A stretch of DNA of 64,000 nucleotides from Sordaria brevicollis (GCA_033439795.1 JAUTDP010000004.1:1426001-1490000); one strand, 5' to 3'. Positions 46,465-59,217 are shown, counted from the first letter of the stretch. Notes: generated by a model from the letters alone, not told the origin. Numbers and translations are program-made.

Positions 46465-48260
46465 TATCCCGCGATAATTATAGTAACGACGATATATCAT
46501 TACTACCGATAATAATTAATAGCAATAATTATAAATATGAAAATAGCGTCTACAATTCGTTCGTAAAATTCTTAATATATAATAACCCTAATATAATACG
46601 CATTACGAAAATTTTAGAAAAAACGTAGGAGGACGACGAAATTATAAAGAAATTTATTATTAAAGCGAATAAATTTTCGGACTACGACGCCGTTTCGTTC
46701 GAAGATTATAATTAGGTTCGTAAATTATTTAACGAATATACGAAAATCTTCGTAAAAAAAAGTAAAATAATACGCCCCGAAATTAATAAGGTTAGTAATA
46801 ATTAAATTATTATTAAGAAAGATTTCGATAATTTAAAGAAAATAATTTTATAAAAATTATAAAAGAATATTAAAAAAGCGCCGAAAATATAGGCCGGAAT
46901 TATAAAGGATATTCTTTTTAAAACCGGGTTTATCCTTTAATATATTATAATTATTACCCCCCCTTTAAAAATATTCTCCGTTAATTATAATTATACCTTT
47001 TTTATTCGAAATATTATAATTAATATTTAATATTCGAAATAAACGAACGAAGAAATTAAAATTTAAATCGAAAAGATATTTCGCGATTTAAGGATTAATA
47101 TTCTTAATATTATACGAACCGTTACGAAATTACTTACAATTAAAAATTATAGAATTATATTTAATAACGTTATATATAAATAATATTAATAATATTAAAT
47201 TTGGGTTAAGAAAATCTTTGGCGAAAAAGCATTCGTATTTTTAAATATTATTATATTAATTGCTAAAGGGTTCCTTTAAACAAATATTATTAAATATATT
47301 AAAATAAAAGATATTATTTATAAAATATAATAGGCGAACCCGACCGTTTTTATTATTAGAATACGCCTATAGAAAAAGAGAATTAACGAAAATAGGGGAT
47401 TTTTTATAATAAAGGTTACGATTATAAAGGTAATTAAAATTCTTTATAAAAAATTCTTCCTTTAGGAAGACGGCGTGTATATTTACGAATTATTTACCTC
47501 TTTAATTAATATTTAATAATATTTTATTCATTAGGGTATAAAATATTTAAAGAAATTCTACTATAATATTAATATTTATAAACGTTATAATAAAGATAAA
47601 TATAATAGGGATTATTTTAAAGAAGCGAATTACCTATTTAACGAGGATAAATCGTTAATTTTTTATATTCTATATAGAAAATACGGGTATTATACTTTCG
47701 AAAATAAAGTATACTTTATTTTCAAAAAAAATTGTCGCGAAGGCTATTATAGAATATATCGAGAAATTACATTTATTTACGTATTAAAAGGATTTTAAAA
47801 AAAGTATTATATTAAAACCGGCGGCGGTAAAGGATAATAGGGATATTAATTTCCTTAATGCCCCCCTTACTATTCGTACTATTATTATTCGTAAAAAGGA
47901 ATTTAAAAATAAAAATAGAGGCTATATTTATAAATAAATTAATAAGCTTTCTATTAAACCGAAATTAGCGGCTAAAGGCCTAATAAATATATTTACGAAT
48001 TTTTAAGGTTTAAATGCTTAGAACGGCGCCGGTTTAATCGCCGCTATTAAATTAATTATTTAAAAGGAAAAGATTCCCACTCTTATTCCGCCCGCGGGGC
48101 TAGAAAATATTCTTTTATAGAGTAATTAATAATCTAATTAAAAATATTCTATTAGAATATAAAAAAATCGTACGAGAGAAAGAAATTATTATTCGAATAG
48201 GAGGAGATTTATAATATTATAGCGATTTAAAAATTAAGTAGGAATTTAAACGAAAATATT
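46465..48260 (+). pseudogene. LINE-F ORF1 (gag-like)
   Basis: Counterpart of LINE-A ORF1; the start ATG is now ATA (near 46463). The N-terminal SRDNYSNDDISLL-type segment is readable, then RIP stops accumulate. The Cys/His-rich region lies at about 47620-47710. Confidence 0.75.
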
Positions 48261-48279
48261 TATTATTTATAGGGCAGTA

Positions 48280-51200
48280 AATATATTAGGGTAAATTATT
48301 TAGAAAAAGGGAGGGTAATTATTTACGTAAATAAGAAATAGAATTTTAAAGACCTAAATTTCTATATTAAAAAAGATTAAGTTTTTATAACGTTTAAAAA
48401 ATTAAAGGAATTATTAACCGTTTATTCAATTTATTCCTTTATTAAAACGTATAGAATATTAGAATACGAATAAAAATTTCCTTTCTTCGAATTTTTCGAA
48501 AAAAAACCCCCGGTAAAATATTAAATTATAATTATCGGAAATTTTAATTTTTATTATCCCAATTAGGATTTAGAAAATAAAATTAATCTAAAAGCCGAAA
48601 AATTCTTTATATAAGTATAATAATAGCGTATATAATTTATTACTTTTAAAGGGGAACCGACCCGTATAAATAATATAATACGGGAAGAAAAAAATAGGAT
48701 AATCGATTACGTATAAATAATATTAAAAATTAAAATTAAATATTAAGGGGCGTAATAATACGAATAAATTAATTCGGATTATTATCTTTAGGAAATTTAA
48801 ATTTATATTAAAAAAAAGGTTAAGAAAGTAAAAATAAAAGAAAATTAATATTAGAATTTAATAAATATAAAAAAGGTACGAAAGGCGGCGTTATAACGGA
48901 TTTCGGTCCCGGCGAGGATTAATATAAAGGAGGAATTAAAATTTATATTTAATAAATTCGATAGAGAATTTATAAATATAACGGAGAATTCGTTTTATAT
49001 TAGAAAAAAGGTCGAAGAAAAAGAATAAAATAATAAATATTAGAATATAAAATAATAATAAAAAATACAAGGCGGAAATAGTAAAAATAATATAAGGAAA
49101 AGATATTTTTAAATTAAATAAAATTCGTAAAAGTATTTATAAAGAAAAGAAGGATTAATACAAAAATTTAATAAACGATATAGTAAAAAGGTATTAAAAG
49201 GGCGTCGAAGAATTTAAATAAATTTTAAACCCTTAAAAAATAGGCCTATACTTAAAATTATTTATTAATAAACCCGTTTAAATTTTTAATTTTTAAATAA
49301 TATAAAGGAGTAAAAGAAATCGAAGATTATAATAATAAAGCGAATATTTTCGCCGAATATTTCTTCCCGAAAATAAACGTTCTTATAAATTATTTACCCA
49401 ATTAAACCCTTCCCTTAAATATCGGCGATTTATTATTCATTAACGAATTAATTATCGAAAAGGATATTTAAAAGGTTTTATTTTAAATAATTCCGAATAA
49501 AGTACTAGGCGTCGATTAATATTCGAATAGATTTTTGAAGATTTATAAGGAATTATTTTACAAAATTATAACCGTTTTCGTAGCGGCGAATTTTCGTTTT
49601 AAATACTTTTTATAACGGTTTAAGAATATAAAAATAATCGTTTTTAAAAAATTAGGAAAAACCGCTATATAATAAAAATTAACCGGCGTATAGAGGCTAA
49701 TTTTACTATTAAATAACGTTAAGAAAATTTTTAAAGCGTTTATTATTAAGAAATTTATTTAAATTGCGGAAGAATTTAATTTCTTATTAAAAGGTTAAAT
49801 AAATAATCGGGTAGGCCGTTCGATTAAATTTATTATTTATATTATTACGGATATTATATATACGGTTTAAAAATTTAGAACCGTTATATTATTAATACTT
49901 TTTAATTTTAAAAGCGTATTTAATAGAATTAATTATAAATAATTATTATATACCCTATAAGAAATATAATTCCTACGATAAATTTTCGAATAGGTAGCGA
50001 ATTTTATTAACGGATAAAGAGGTTCCTTTTTCTTCGACGACGAAATATCCGCTCCCTATATTATAGAAATTAAAATACCTTAAAATTCCCCCCTCTCTTA
50101 TATTCTTTTTATCCTCTTTATTATTTTATTATATTATAAATTAATTATAATTAAAAATATAATTACAATCGCTTTCGCCGACGATATTAATATTATCGTT
50201 ATAATAAAAATTACCGAAGAGAATTATAGGATATTTTAAATAATATAAGAAATTTACTCCGAATAAATAAAGGAGAGAAATATAGAATTCGAAGCGAATA
50301 AAATAGAATTAATATATTTTACGCAGACGAAGGTATTAAAAACGGAGATTTTTTAATTCGGGGATATTATATTTCGACCGACGGAATTGATAAAATTCCT
50401 AAGCGTTTAATTAAACTATAAATTTAATTATTAAACCTATATAAAAATTATTAAAAAGAAAATAAAAATTTAAATAAATACGTTAATTTAATTAGCCGTA
50501 AAGATTTAGGGTTATTTTTTTACTTATACGAAGGAAATTTATATTAAATATATTCGAAATATAATTATATATAGAATTTTAACCTTCTATTAATTAATAA
50601 AAATATATAATAAACCCCGAAGGATAATAATCGGACTAATTAAATATTAAATTAAATATTTAAAAATCGTCGCCGGGGCGTATAAAGTTATATTAGTATA
50701 GAATTTTAAAATGGAAATTTTTTACCCGTTATTCGACTTTTATTTTAATAAATAAATAAGGGTTTTCGAAAAGAAATTCGCCTATATAAATTAAATTAAA
50801 TTCGTCCGAGGAATAGTAATTTAAATAATTAATTATATTTAAATAAAACGAGTAAAAGGTCGATTACTTATTAATAAATTAGAAAATAGTATTATTAAAA
50901 TTAAATAAGTAGAGGAATAGGTATTAATAGAGAATTTTATAGCGATTATAATAAGACCGCCCCTAATAACGGGCGTACCCGCTTAACTATTATAACCGCT
51001 AGAATTTTTAATTTTCGATTAAAAAGTATAATTAAGGGACGTTATAAGGAAAGAATAAGTATTATATTATAATTATTAATTAGTAATAACAGTAATTAAA
51101 TTAAATCGACGGTATAAATTTACGATTATTAATTTCGACCCGAAATTTAGCGATACTATAATAAAATAATATATAATTAATTAAAAAAAGAAGAAGCGGA

Positions 51201-51590
51201 AAAGAACCTAACTTTTAGAAAATAGTAAAGATTATTATTTATTAACGAAAATAAAGAATTCCCTCTTTATTTAAGCGAAAATAAAGGTAAATAGCCTTAA
51301 GGCTTTCTTTTTTTAAAAGAGAATTTTTAATATTAATACCCCTATTTATTCGTACGGATTAGGATAGGAAATATTTTATTATATTATATTCGAATATTTC
51401 CAGATAATAAATACGTAATTTATAATAACCGATTAGCCGTAAACGTAGGAATAATTCTAAATTTATTTAAATAATAGAATTAAAGCCGAAAGAATTTTAT
51501 TATAAGTATTTTAATTAGGACGATTAAATAAATACCGTTTAATAATCGAATTAAAAGAGGAATAACGAAACGAATTCGCTCGTTATTTTT
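48280..51590 (+). pseudogene. LINE-F ORF2 (endonuclease, reverse transcriptase)
   Basis: Endonuclease GDFN-type box near 48537 (reads GNFN). RT from about 49360; NKVLGVD near 49495; FADD catalytic box intact at about 50170, followed by INIIV. The C-terminal segment, with a YG..RE-type block near 51350, ends near 51590. Confidence 0.82.
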
Positions 51591-51689
51591 AATTTTCTTT
51601 TCTTCCTTTTCTTTTACTTTTATTTACTAATATATTAAAACAAGGATAGGGGAAGATTTCTATTTAATTAAGAATTTATCGGGCTGCGG

Positions 51690-53180
51690 AGGCGACGACC
51701 TATTTAATTATTACTTTTTTTTATAATTAATTAAAGCCTTTAATATTTTATTATTATCGGCGAGTAAACGGTTTTATTCGTTGAATTAACGAATATATTA
51801 GTATATAGTATTAATTACGAATTAATATTAAGCGAATTAATTATTATTAATAGGAACGGGATTAGTAAAATAAATAGCCGGCGAATTAATTTTTATTAAA
51901 GAATTATTATAGGAAGGTATACGAATATTATTATTATTTTAAGGAATTCTACTATTATTGTTATAAAATAAATTACTATTATTATTATAGGGTAAATTAT
52001 TATTATTATTATAGGGGATATTATTTAAAGGAATACGACCGCCGATTAAATTATTTTTATTGGAAAGGAGGAGTTCGTAATAGCCTTTTTAAAAATAATC
52101 GTCAATCGATTATTTTCTATAGCGAATAAATTATTTAAGGGTATTAATAAAGTTATTATTAATAAAGTAAAGGCGAATTACGCCGGTAAATTCCTTAATA
52201 ACGATATAGAAGCGGATAAAATAGTTGTAGAATTCGTTACTAATTAGGTCTTTAATAACGATTTTATTTTAAAAGGTATTACGGAAATTATAAAAACCGC
52301 GAAGCGTATTAATTATATAATACGAAATTATTAAAATATATTAAGTAATTTAATTAAATTTATTTAAAAATAAATTAGAATAGGAAATATTAATAATATA
52401 GAGGATAATAATTTATTCGGGTAATTAAGGATATAATAAATCGATTTAATAATAACCTTTATATAAATATTATAATCCGGGATAAATATAAAAATAAAAA
52501 GGGTTTTAATTAATTAAAGGGTATAAGTAAAATATAAAGGAGTACGGATATAATTTCGGAGAAGTTAACGTAAAGATAGAATATAATAGAGGGAGGATTT
52601 ACCCTTTCTTTAATATATAGAAGAATTTATTATTAATAAGGAATTTAATAATATATTCGAAATTAATCTTAATATCGGTATTAATTATATTAAATATAAA
52701 GGTTAGCGAAAGAGGATAAAGGGGAAATAAATTTTCGCCTTTATTCTCGTTAAAGGTTTCTATTATTTTATAAAGCGTTTTAATACGTTTTTAACGGGGA
52801 ATAGCTATTTTAAATCGATTATTATTATTAAAGGAAAGAAAAGTTTAAAAAAACCCGGGGGATAAAGGATTTTTATATTTAAAGGAAGGAAATCCTTACG
52901 TTAATATAAATTATAATAGAAACGTAATTATAATAAGGGGAAGAAGAAGATAAAAAGAATAAAAGAAGGTTTAACGGTTAGGAAATTTAATAATAATTAA
53001 AAGGGTAAATAGGTAGGGGAATAAAAGGCGGAAAGCGGTAGTAAATAGGGGACGGGACGGCGGATTAAAAAGGCGGAATAGTTTAATATTTTAATATAAT
53101 AGTAAATAGAAGGGATAAAACGGATATTAATTGCGTTAATAGTAAATATATACCGCGATCGTAGAACGCTAAAAAAGCGG
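51690..53180 (+). pseudogene. LINE-F ORF3, unknown
   Basis: Third LINE frame at the same place as in LINE-A: NKVKANYAGKFLNNDIEAD (about 52155-52215) and KRINYII (about 52310). Readable with Gln-type stops. Confidence 0.55.
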
Positions 53181-53330
53181 CGCGGATAGGTCCGCGCCGG
53201 GAAATATAGCCGGGGTTTTTATCCGGGGCGCTTAACGCCTATAATTTTATCCTACGAAGAATCGGAGATAAACTCTATATTATATTGGCGCTATAAATTT
53301 AATTAGGGAATAAGAATCTTACTTATTTAC

Positions 53331-53345
53331 TTATAGCGGCTATTA
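53331..53345. repeat. Target-site duplication of LINE-F, right
   Basis: TTATAGCGGCTATTA, matching 46352-46366; GYP-3 integrase coding resumes after it. Confidence 0.95.
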
Positions 53346-53990
53346 TTTAATAATAAGAAAAATTCGCTAATTATAATCGGTAACCTACGGAACGCTTCGC
53401 AATTGGGGATAAAATTTAATTTAATTTTAAGAATTATACTACCGACCGCCTAAAGAAGAAATTTAATTAATTTTACACGAAATATACTATTTCGAAAATA
53501 TTATTTCCCTATATAATTAAATTATTCGGGCTTCCCCGTATTATTTATAATATTTTCTATATCGATTTCCTACGTAAAATTATTAATAATTTTCTCCTTA
53601 AATAAAAGTTTATCGATGAATAGCCCCCGGCTATTAAAATTAAAGGAGAATTAGAATATTAAATAAAAGAAATTCTCTACGCTAATACCGCTAAGAAGAG
53701 AGGAAATTTAGTAAAAAAGGTCCTAATTAAATAGAAGGGATATTATAATCTAATATAAGAACTTTTAAAAAACTTTAAAGATATTATCGCCCTAAATAAA
53801 TTTAAAATTTAATATAGTTTAATAATAAATAATAATGGCCTAACCGACCGGTATATTAAAAAATTCTTATAAAAGGCTATAAACGGGGCGAAATATATTA
53901 CGAGCGGAATAAAGGATTCTTAAATATAAATTAAAATAAATAATAAATTAATTAGAGCGGGGCCCTAGCGAAATTAATAATTAATTTAAT
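53346..53990 (+). pseudogene. pol: GYP-3 integrase C-terminus and chromodomain
   Basis: Continues pol after LINE-F. RFAIGDKI-type block (about 53390) is the common post-core segment. A chromodomain lies at about 53650-53770: ELEYQIKEILYANTAKK, then VLIK*KGYYNLI*ELL, where two stops stand at the conserved Trp (cage) and Trp/Gln positions. Chromodomains of this kind direct chromovirus integration to H3K9-methylated chromatin, which fits insertion into an already RIPed LINE. The frame ends near 53985. Confidence 0.83.
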
Positions 53991-54354
53991 TTAAATATCT
54001 TTTATTAAATTATCCTTTATTACTTCCGATATAAATTCCCCGATAATGGTCTCCTCCTCCTCCTCCTTATAATCGGATATATAAGTACTAATAAAGTTAT
54101 AAACGTCTAGGGGTTTGCGGGCGCGGCGGCGGAAAGTAGGAGGCGCGGGACGGTAATTCTCCGGGCGCGAAGGCCTAGCGGCAATAAAAAAAAAGGAGAG
54201 TAAAGGGCGGATATTATATTTGGGGCGGATACCTAAGGGGAAACGTTACGCTTCCTACTATTTAAATCCACCGCATTGCTTCTTACTATTTCCCTCGACC
54301 TCCTTTCCCTTTCTTCTCTTCTTCGCCGACGGGGGTTGCGCAGTAGCGGCTTCC

Positions 54355-54410
54355 TTAGTAATAGCGGCAATAGCGGCGGCGGCAGCGGCGGCGGCAATAT
54401 CGGCAGGGCA
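54355..54410. repeat. GCGGCG triplet-type low-complexity run
   Basis: Imperfect CGG/CAG repeats that code poly-Ala or poly-Gly depending on frame. A second short CGG run lies near 54122-54135. Confidence 0.8.
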
Positions 54411-54615
54411 GCGGGTTTAGGAGTAGCGACCTTAGCGGCGCCCTTACTACGGCGAGAGGCGGGAATAAGAGTAAGCGGTAAGGTAAACGAACTAACAGCC
54501 TCCTATAAAGTTAAAAACTTATAGAAAAGTTCGAATTAAATAATAGTAACGGGGGTATCTATTTTAACGGCGATTAGTTAATAGTTAATTAATACGCCCG
54601 TAAAAGGATTAATGG

Positions 54616-54664
54616 GAAGGATAATAATAATAATAATAATAAAAATAATAGAAATAATAGAAAT
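54616..54664. repeat. AAT microsatellite
   Basis: About seven AAT units followed by AAAAATAATAG repeats. Confidence 0.85.
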
Positions 54665-54867
54665 GCGCTTAGTACGCACTAATAGGAATACGCGCTATTT
54701 AATATTTATAATTTTAATTATTCTATAAATTAAAGGAGGAAGAAGGAGAGGGAGAAAAAGAGAAGGAAAGGCGCGGGGTATATATTAAGGGTGCGCGTTG
54801 GCAGTACGTCGTTTAATATTTAAGGTCTACGTAACTATATACTTACCTATATATAATACGTTTAATT

Positions 54868-54883
54868 AAGAGAAGGGGGGGGG
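54868..54883 (+). other. GYP-3 polypurine tract
   Basis: AAGAGAAGGGGGGGGG, 16 purines in a row, directly upstream of the 3' LTR: the expected plus-strand primer. Confidence 0.8.
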
Positions 54884-54884
54884 C

Positions 54885-55114
54885 TAATATTATAGGGCTA
54901 ATACCCGTAATTGAGTCTAATTAATATTACCAATCGTACCGCCAATCGCAATCCTTACCGCTACGGTAAATGGAGTAGCCTGTACCCGGTCTTCAAAAGA
55001 ATAGCTAACTAATGCCGCCCAAAGGGCGCCTCCCTTCCTCCCTTTTCCCCTTCGTAGAACCTTATCGATTCGTTAAAACCCAGCATCTGTACCAATTATA
55101 CTATATCCCTTACA
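54885..55114 (+). repeat. GYP-3 3' LTR (about 230 bp)
   Basis: Starts just after the polypurine tract (TAATATTATAGGGC, TG probably changed to TA) and ends CCCTTACA at 55114. The last 48 bp match 37695-37742. The outer half is nearly free of RIP. The LTR start is set by the PPT and not by comparison, because the left LTR is incomplete. Confidence 0.75.
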
Positions 55115-57002
55115 AATACCCTTAAGCAATTTATTCGCTATAAAAAGTAATTAGTTAACGATTACTTTTAAAAAAACTATTGCGAATTCCTCCTTTTTAA
55201 TAAAAATAATTTAATTAGTAATTATATTCCTTTAAATAATATCCTTTATAATAATAATAATAATTTACCCTATAATAATAGTTGTAATTTATTTTATAGT
55301 AGTAGTAATAGAATTCTTTAAAGTAATAATAGTATTTATATACTTTCTTATAATAATTCTTTAATAGAAATTAATTCGCCGGCTATTCGTCCTATTAATC
55401 CTATTCCTATTAATAATAATTAATTCGCTTAGCGTTAATTTGTAATTAAAATTATACGTTAATATATTCGTTAATTCGACGAATAGAACCGTTTATTTGC
55501 CGATAATAATAAAATATTAAAGGCTTTGATTAATTATAAAAAAAAATAATAATTAAATAAATCGTCGCTTTTATAACCCGATAAATTCTTAATTAAATAA
55601 AAATCCTCCCCCTATCTTCGTTTTAACGTATTAGTAAATAAAAGTAAAAAAAAAGAAGAAAAGAAAATTAAAAATAGCGAACGAATTCGTTTCGCCATTC
55701 CTCTTCTAATTCGATTATTAAGTAATATTTATTTAATTATCCTAACCGAAATATTTATAATAGGATTCTTTCGGCTTTAATTCTATTATTTAAAAAAATT
55801 TAGAATTATTCCTACGTTTACGGCCAATTAATTATTATAAATTACGTATTTACTATTTAGAAATATTCGAATATAATATAATAAAACGTTTTTCGTTTTA
55901 ATCCGTACGAATAAATAAAGGTATTAATATTAAGGATTTTCCTTTAAAAAAAGAAAGCTTTAAAGCCGATTACCTCCGTTCTCGTTTAAATAAAGAAGGA
56001 ATTTTTCGCTTTCGTTAATAAATAATAATCCTTATTATCCTCCGAAGGTTAGGTTCTTTTCCGCTTTTTCTTTTTTTAATTAATTATATACCGTTTTATT
56101 ATAATATTATTAAATTTTAAATCGAAATTAATAATTATAAATTTATACCGCCGATTTAATTTAATTATTATTACCGTTAATTAATAATTATAGCGCGATA
56201 TTTATTTTCTCTTTATAGTATCCTTTAATTATATTTCTTAATCGAGGGCTAAAAATTCTAACGGTTATAATAATTAAATAAATATACCCGTTATTAAGGA
56301 CGGTCCTACTATAATCGTTATAAAATTCTCTATTAATACTTATTCCTCCGCTTATTTAATTTTAATAATATTACTTTCCGATTTATTAATAAATAATCGA
56401 CTTTTTATTCGTTTTATTTAAATATAATTAATTATTTAAATTATTATTTTACGGACGAATTTAATTTAATCCGTATAAGCGAATTTCTCTTCGAAAGCCT
56501 TTATTTATTTATTAAAGTAGAGGTCGAATAATAGGTAAAAAATTTCCATTTTAAAGTTCCATACCGGCGTAATTTTATATACTTTAACGATAATTTTTAA
56601 ATATTTAATTTAATATTTAGTTAATCCAATTATTATCCTTCGGGGTTTACTATATATTTCTATCGGTTAGTAAAAGGTTAAAATTCTATATATAATTACA
56701 CTTCGAATATATTTAATATAAATCTCCTTCGCGTAAATAAAGGAATAATTCTAAATCTTTATAATTAATTAAGTTAGCGTATTCGTTTAAATCTTTATTT
56801 TTTTCTTCATAGCCTCCGCGTAGGTTCGATAATTAAGTTTACGGTCTAATTAGACGTTTAAGAATTTTATCGATTCCATCGGTCGAAATGTAATATCCCC
56901 GAATTAGAGAGCCTCCGTTCTTAGTACCCTCGTTCGTATAAAATACATCAACTCCATCTTATTCGCTTCGAACTCTATACTTCTCTCCCTTGCCCACTCG
57001 GA
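55115..57002 (-). mobile_element. LINE-G fragment, minus strand
   Basis: Equivalent to LINE-B 25757-27660: RT C-terminal part, ORF2 C-terminus (stop near 55665) and the first half of ORF3. It starts exactly at the GYP-3 LTR end and is the target of GYP-3; its continuation on the other side of GYP-3 is not in the window. RIP is weak at 56870-57002, next to the junction with LINE-H. The join at about 57003 has AGCAATA microhomology. Confidence 0.87.
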
Positions 57003-57997
57003 GCAATAATATTATAATAAAATAGTATATAATCGGTTAAAAAAAGAAGAAGCGGAAGAGAACCTAACCTTTAGAAAATAATAAGGATTATTATTTATTA
57101 ACGAAAACGAAGAATTCCCTCTTCGTTTAAATAAGAATAGAGGTAATCGGTTTTAGGGCTTTCATTTTTTAAAGGAGAGTCCTTAATATTAATACCCTTA
57201 TTTATTTATACAGATCGGGACGAGAAATATTTTACTATATTACGTTCGAATATTTCTAGATAGTAAATATATAATTTATAATAACCGATTAATTATAAAC
57301 GTAAGAATAATTTTAAATTTATTTAAACGATAAAATTAAGGCCGAAAGAATTTTATTATAAATATTTTAATTAGGACGATTAAATAAATACTACTTAATA
57401 ATCGAATTAAAAGAGGAGTAGCGAAACGAATTCGTTCGCTATTTTTAATTTTCTTTTCTTCTTTTTCTTTTATTTTTATTTACTAATATATTAAAACGAA
57501 AACGGGGGGAGGATTTTTATTTAATTAAAAATTTATCGGGTTACAAAAACGACGACCTATTTAATTAATATTTCTTTTTATAATCGATTAAAGCTTTTAA
57601 TATTTTATCATTATCGGCGAATAAACGGTTCTATTCGCCGAATTAACGAATATACTAGCGTATAATATTAATTACGAATTAACATTAAACGAATTAATTA
57701 TTATTAATAAGAATAAAATTAATAAGACGAATAGCCGGCGAATTAATTTCTATTAGAAAATTATTACAAGAAAATATACGAATATTATTACTATTTTAAA
57801 GAATTTTACCGCTATTACTACGAAGTAAATTACTATTATTATTATAGGGCAAATTATTATTATTATTATAAAGGATATTATTCGAAGGAATATAATTATT
57901 AATTAAATTATTTTTATTAAAAAGGAAGAATTTATAATAACTTTTTTAGAAATAATTATTAACCGATTATTTTTTATAACGAATAAATTATTTAAAA

Positions 57998-58015
57998 ATA
58001 TTAATAAAGCCATTA
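57998..58015. repeat. Target-site duplication of LINE-I, left
   Basis: ATATTAATAAAGCCATTA, 18 bp, identical to 59024-59041. Confidence 0.95.
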
Positions 58016-59023
58016 AATAAGATTCTTATTCCTTAGTTAAATTTATAGCGCTAATATAGTATAAGGTCTATTTCCGATTCCCCGTAGGATAAAACCGTAG
58101 GCGTTAAGCGCCCCGGATAAAAACCTCGGCTATATTTCTTAGCGCGGATTTATCCGCGCCGCTTCTTCGACGTTCTACGATCGTAGTATATACTTACTAT
58201 TAATACGATTAATATCCGTCTTATCCCTTTTATTTACTATTATATTAGAATATTAAACCGTTCCGCCTTTTTAATCCGCTATCCCGTCTTTTATTTACTA
58301 TTACCCTCTATTTCCCGCTCCCCCGTTTATTTATTTTTTTAATTATTATTAAACTTTTTAATTATTAAATTTTCCTTTATTCTTTTTATTTTCTTCTTCC
58401 TCCTATAACGGTTACGTTTTTATTATAATTTATATTAATATAAAGATTTCCTTCCTTTAAATATAAAAACCCCTTATCCTCCGGGCCTTTTTAAATTTTT
58501 CTTTTTTTTAATAATAATAATAATCGATTCGAAATAGCTATTCCCCGTTAAAAATGCGTTAAAACGTTCCGTAAAATAATAAAGACTTCCGACGAAGATA
58601 AGGGCGAAAATTCGTCTCCCCTTCGCTTTCCTTCGCTAACCCTTATATTTAATATAATTAATACCAATATTAAAATTAATTTCGAGCGTATTATTAAACG
58701 CTTTATTAGTAATAAATTCTTCTATATATTAGAGAAAAGGTAAATCCTCCCTCCGCTACGTTTTATCTTTATATTAATTTCCCCGAAGCCGTATTTATAC
58801 TCCCCCGTATTTCGCCTATACCTTCTAATTAGTTAAGGCCTTTTTCGCCTTCCCGGCCGTCCCGGGTTACGATGCTTATATAAAGGCCGTCGTTGAATCG
58901 ACCTGCTGCATCCCCAATTACCCGAGTAAGTTGCCATCTTCTATATCGTTAACGTTTCCCACTCTAATTCGTTCTTAGACAAATTTAATTAGGCTACCTA
59001 GTGCACCTTGGCGGTCTCGCGTT
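58016..59023 (-). mobile_element. LINE-I, 5'-truncated LINE, minus strand
   Basis: 1,008 bp with an intact 3' end at the left and truncation within ORF3 at the right. Bracketed by an 18-bp duplication. RIP falls off sharply in its last 170 bp (58850-59023), where CA and TG are common again. The inverse of the 3' hairpin lies at about 58143-58162. Confidence 0.94.
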
Positions 59024-59041
59024 ATATTAATAAAGCCATTA
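59024..59041. repeat. Target-site duplication of LINE-I, right
   Basis: ATATTAATAAAGCCATTA; LINE-H ORF3 resumes through it. Confidence 0.95.
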
Positions 59042-59217
59042 TTAATAAAACGAAGGCGAATTGCGCTAATAAATTCTTTAACAATAATATAAAGGCGGAT
59101 AAAATAGTCGCAGAATTCGTTATTAACCGGATTTTAAATAACGATTTTCTCTTAAAAAGTATTACGGAAATCGTAAAAGCCGCGAAGCGTATCGATTATA
59201 TAATACAAAACCGTTAA
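59024..59217 (+). pseudogene. LINE-H ORF3 fragment, lightly mutated
   Basis: Open for over 60 codons: KAIINKTKANCANKFFNNNI, KADKIVAEFVIN and KAAKRIDYIIQNR. This is the longest uninterrupted piece of the third LINE frame in the window and shows its hydrophilic, Lys/Asp-rich character. The first seven codons of the apparent ORF (from 59008) belong to LINE-I and are accidental. Confidence 0.65.

Larger units (their letters stand above)
46367..53330 (+). mobile_element. LINE-F, full-length LINE, plus strand
   Basis: 6,964 bp, colinear with LINE-A (offset about 40,758) from CTTTAGAACC to the tail ACTTATTTAC. ORF1 about 46465-48260, ORF2 about 48280-51590, ORF3 about 51690-53180, hairpin near 53175-53200. 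The RT catalytic box at about 50170 still reads FADD, unlike LINE-A and LINE-B. It is inserted in the GYP-3 integrase. Overall RIP is as strong as in the other full-length copies. Confidence 0.94.
53991..54867 (+). other. GYP-3 3' untranslated region with a GC-rich, RIP-poor island
   Basis: About 880 bp between the pol stop and the polypurine tract. RIPed up to about 54090, then abruptly GC-rich (54100-54500) with intact CA/TG dinucleotides. It contains CGG-type triplet runs and an AAT microsatellite, and shows no convincing protein; overlapping frames here give only Ala- or Gly-rich low complexity. It may be a single-copy part of the element that escaped RIP for lack of a partner. Confidence 0.6.
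37695..55114 (+). mobile_element. GYP-3, Ty3/Gypsy chromovirus, plus strand
   Basis: About 6.5 kb of its own sequence once a Mutator-like element (40641-44525) and LINE-F (46367-53330) are removed. Order: LTR remnant, gag, protease, RT, RNase H, integrase, chromodomain, 3' untranslated region, polypurine tract, LTR. Both insertions can be excised at their duplications to restore a continuous pol frame. On the right it is joined directly to minus-strand LINE-G sequence, which is therefore its insertion target. Confidence 0.92.

Noticed and set aside
54220..54524. Two overlapping Ala-rich and Gly-rich ORFs
   Set aside because: Both come from translating CGG-type triplet repeats in different frames; no motif, and they lie in the GYP-3 3' region.
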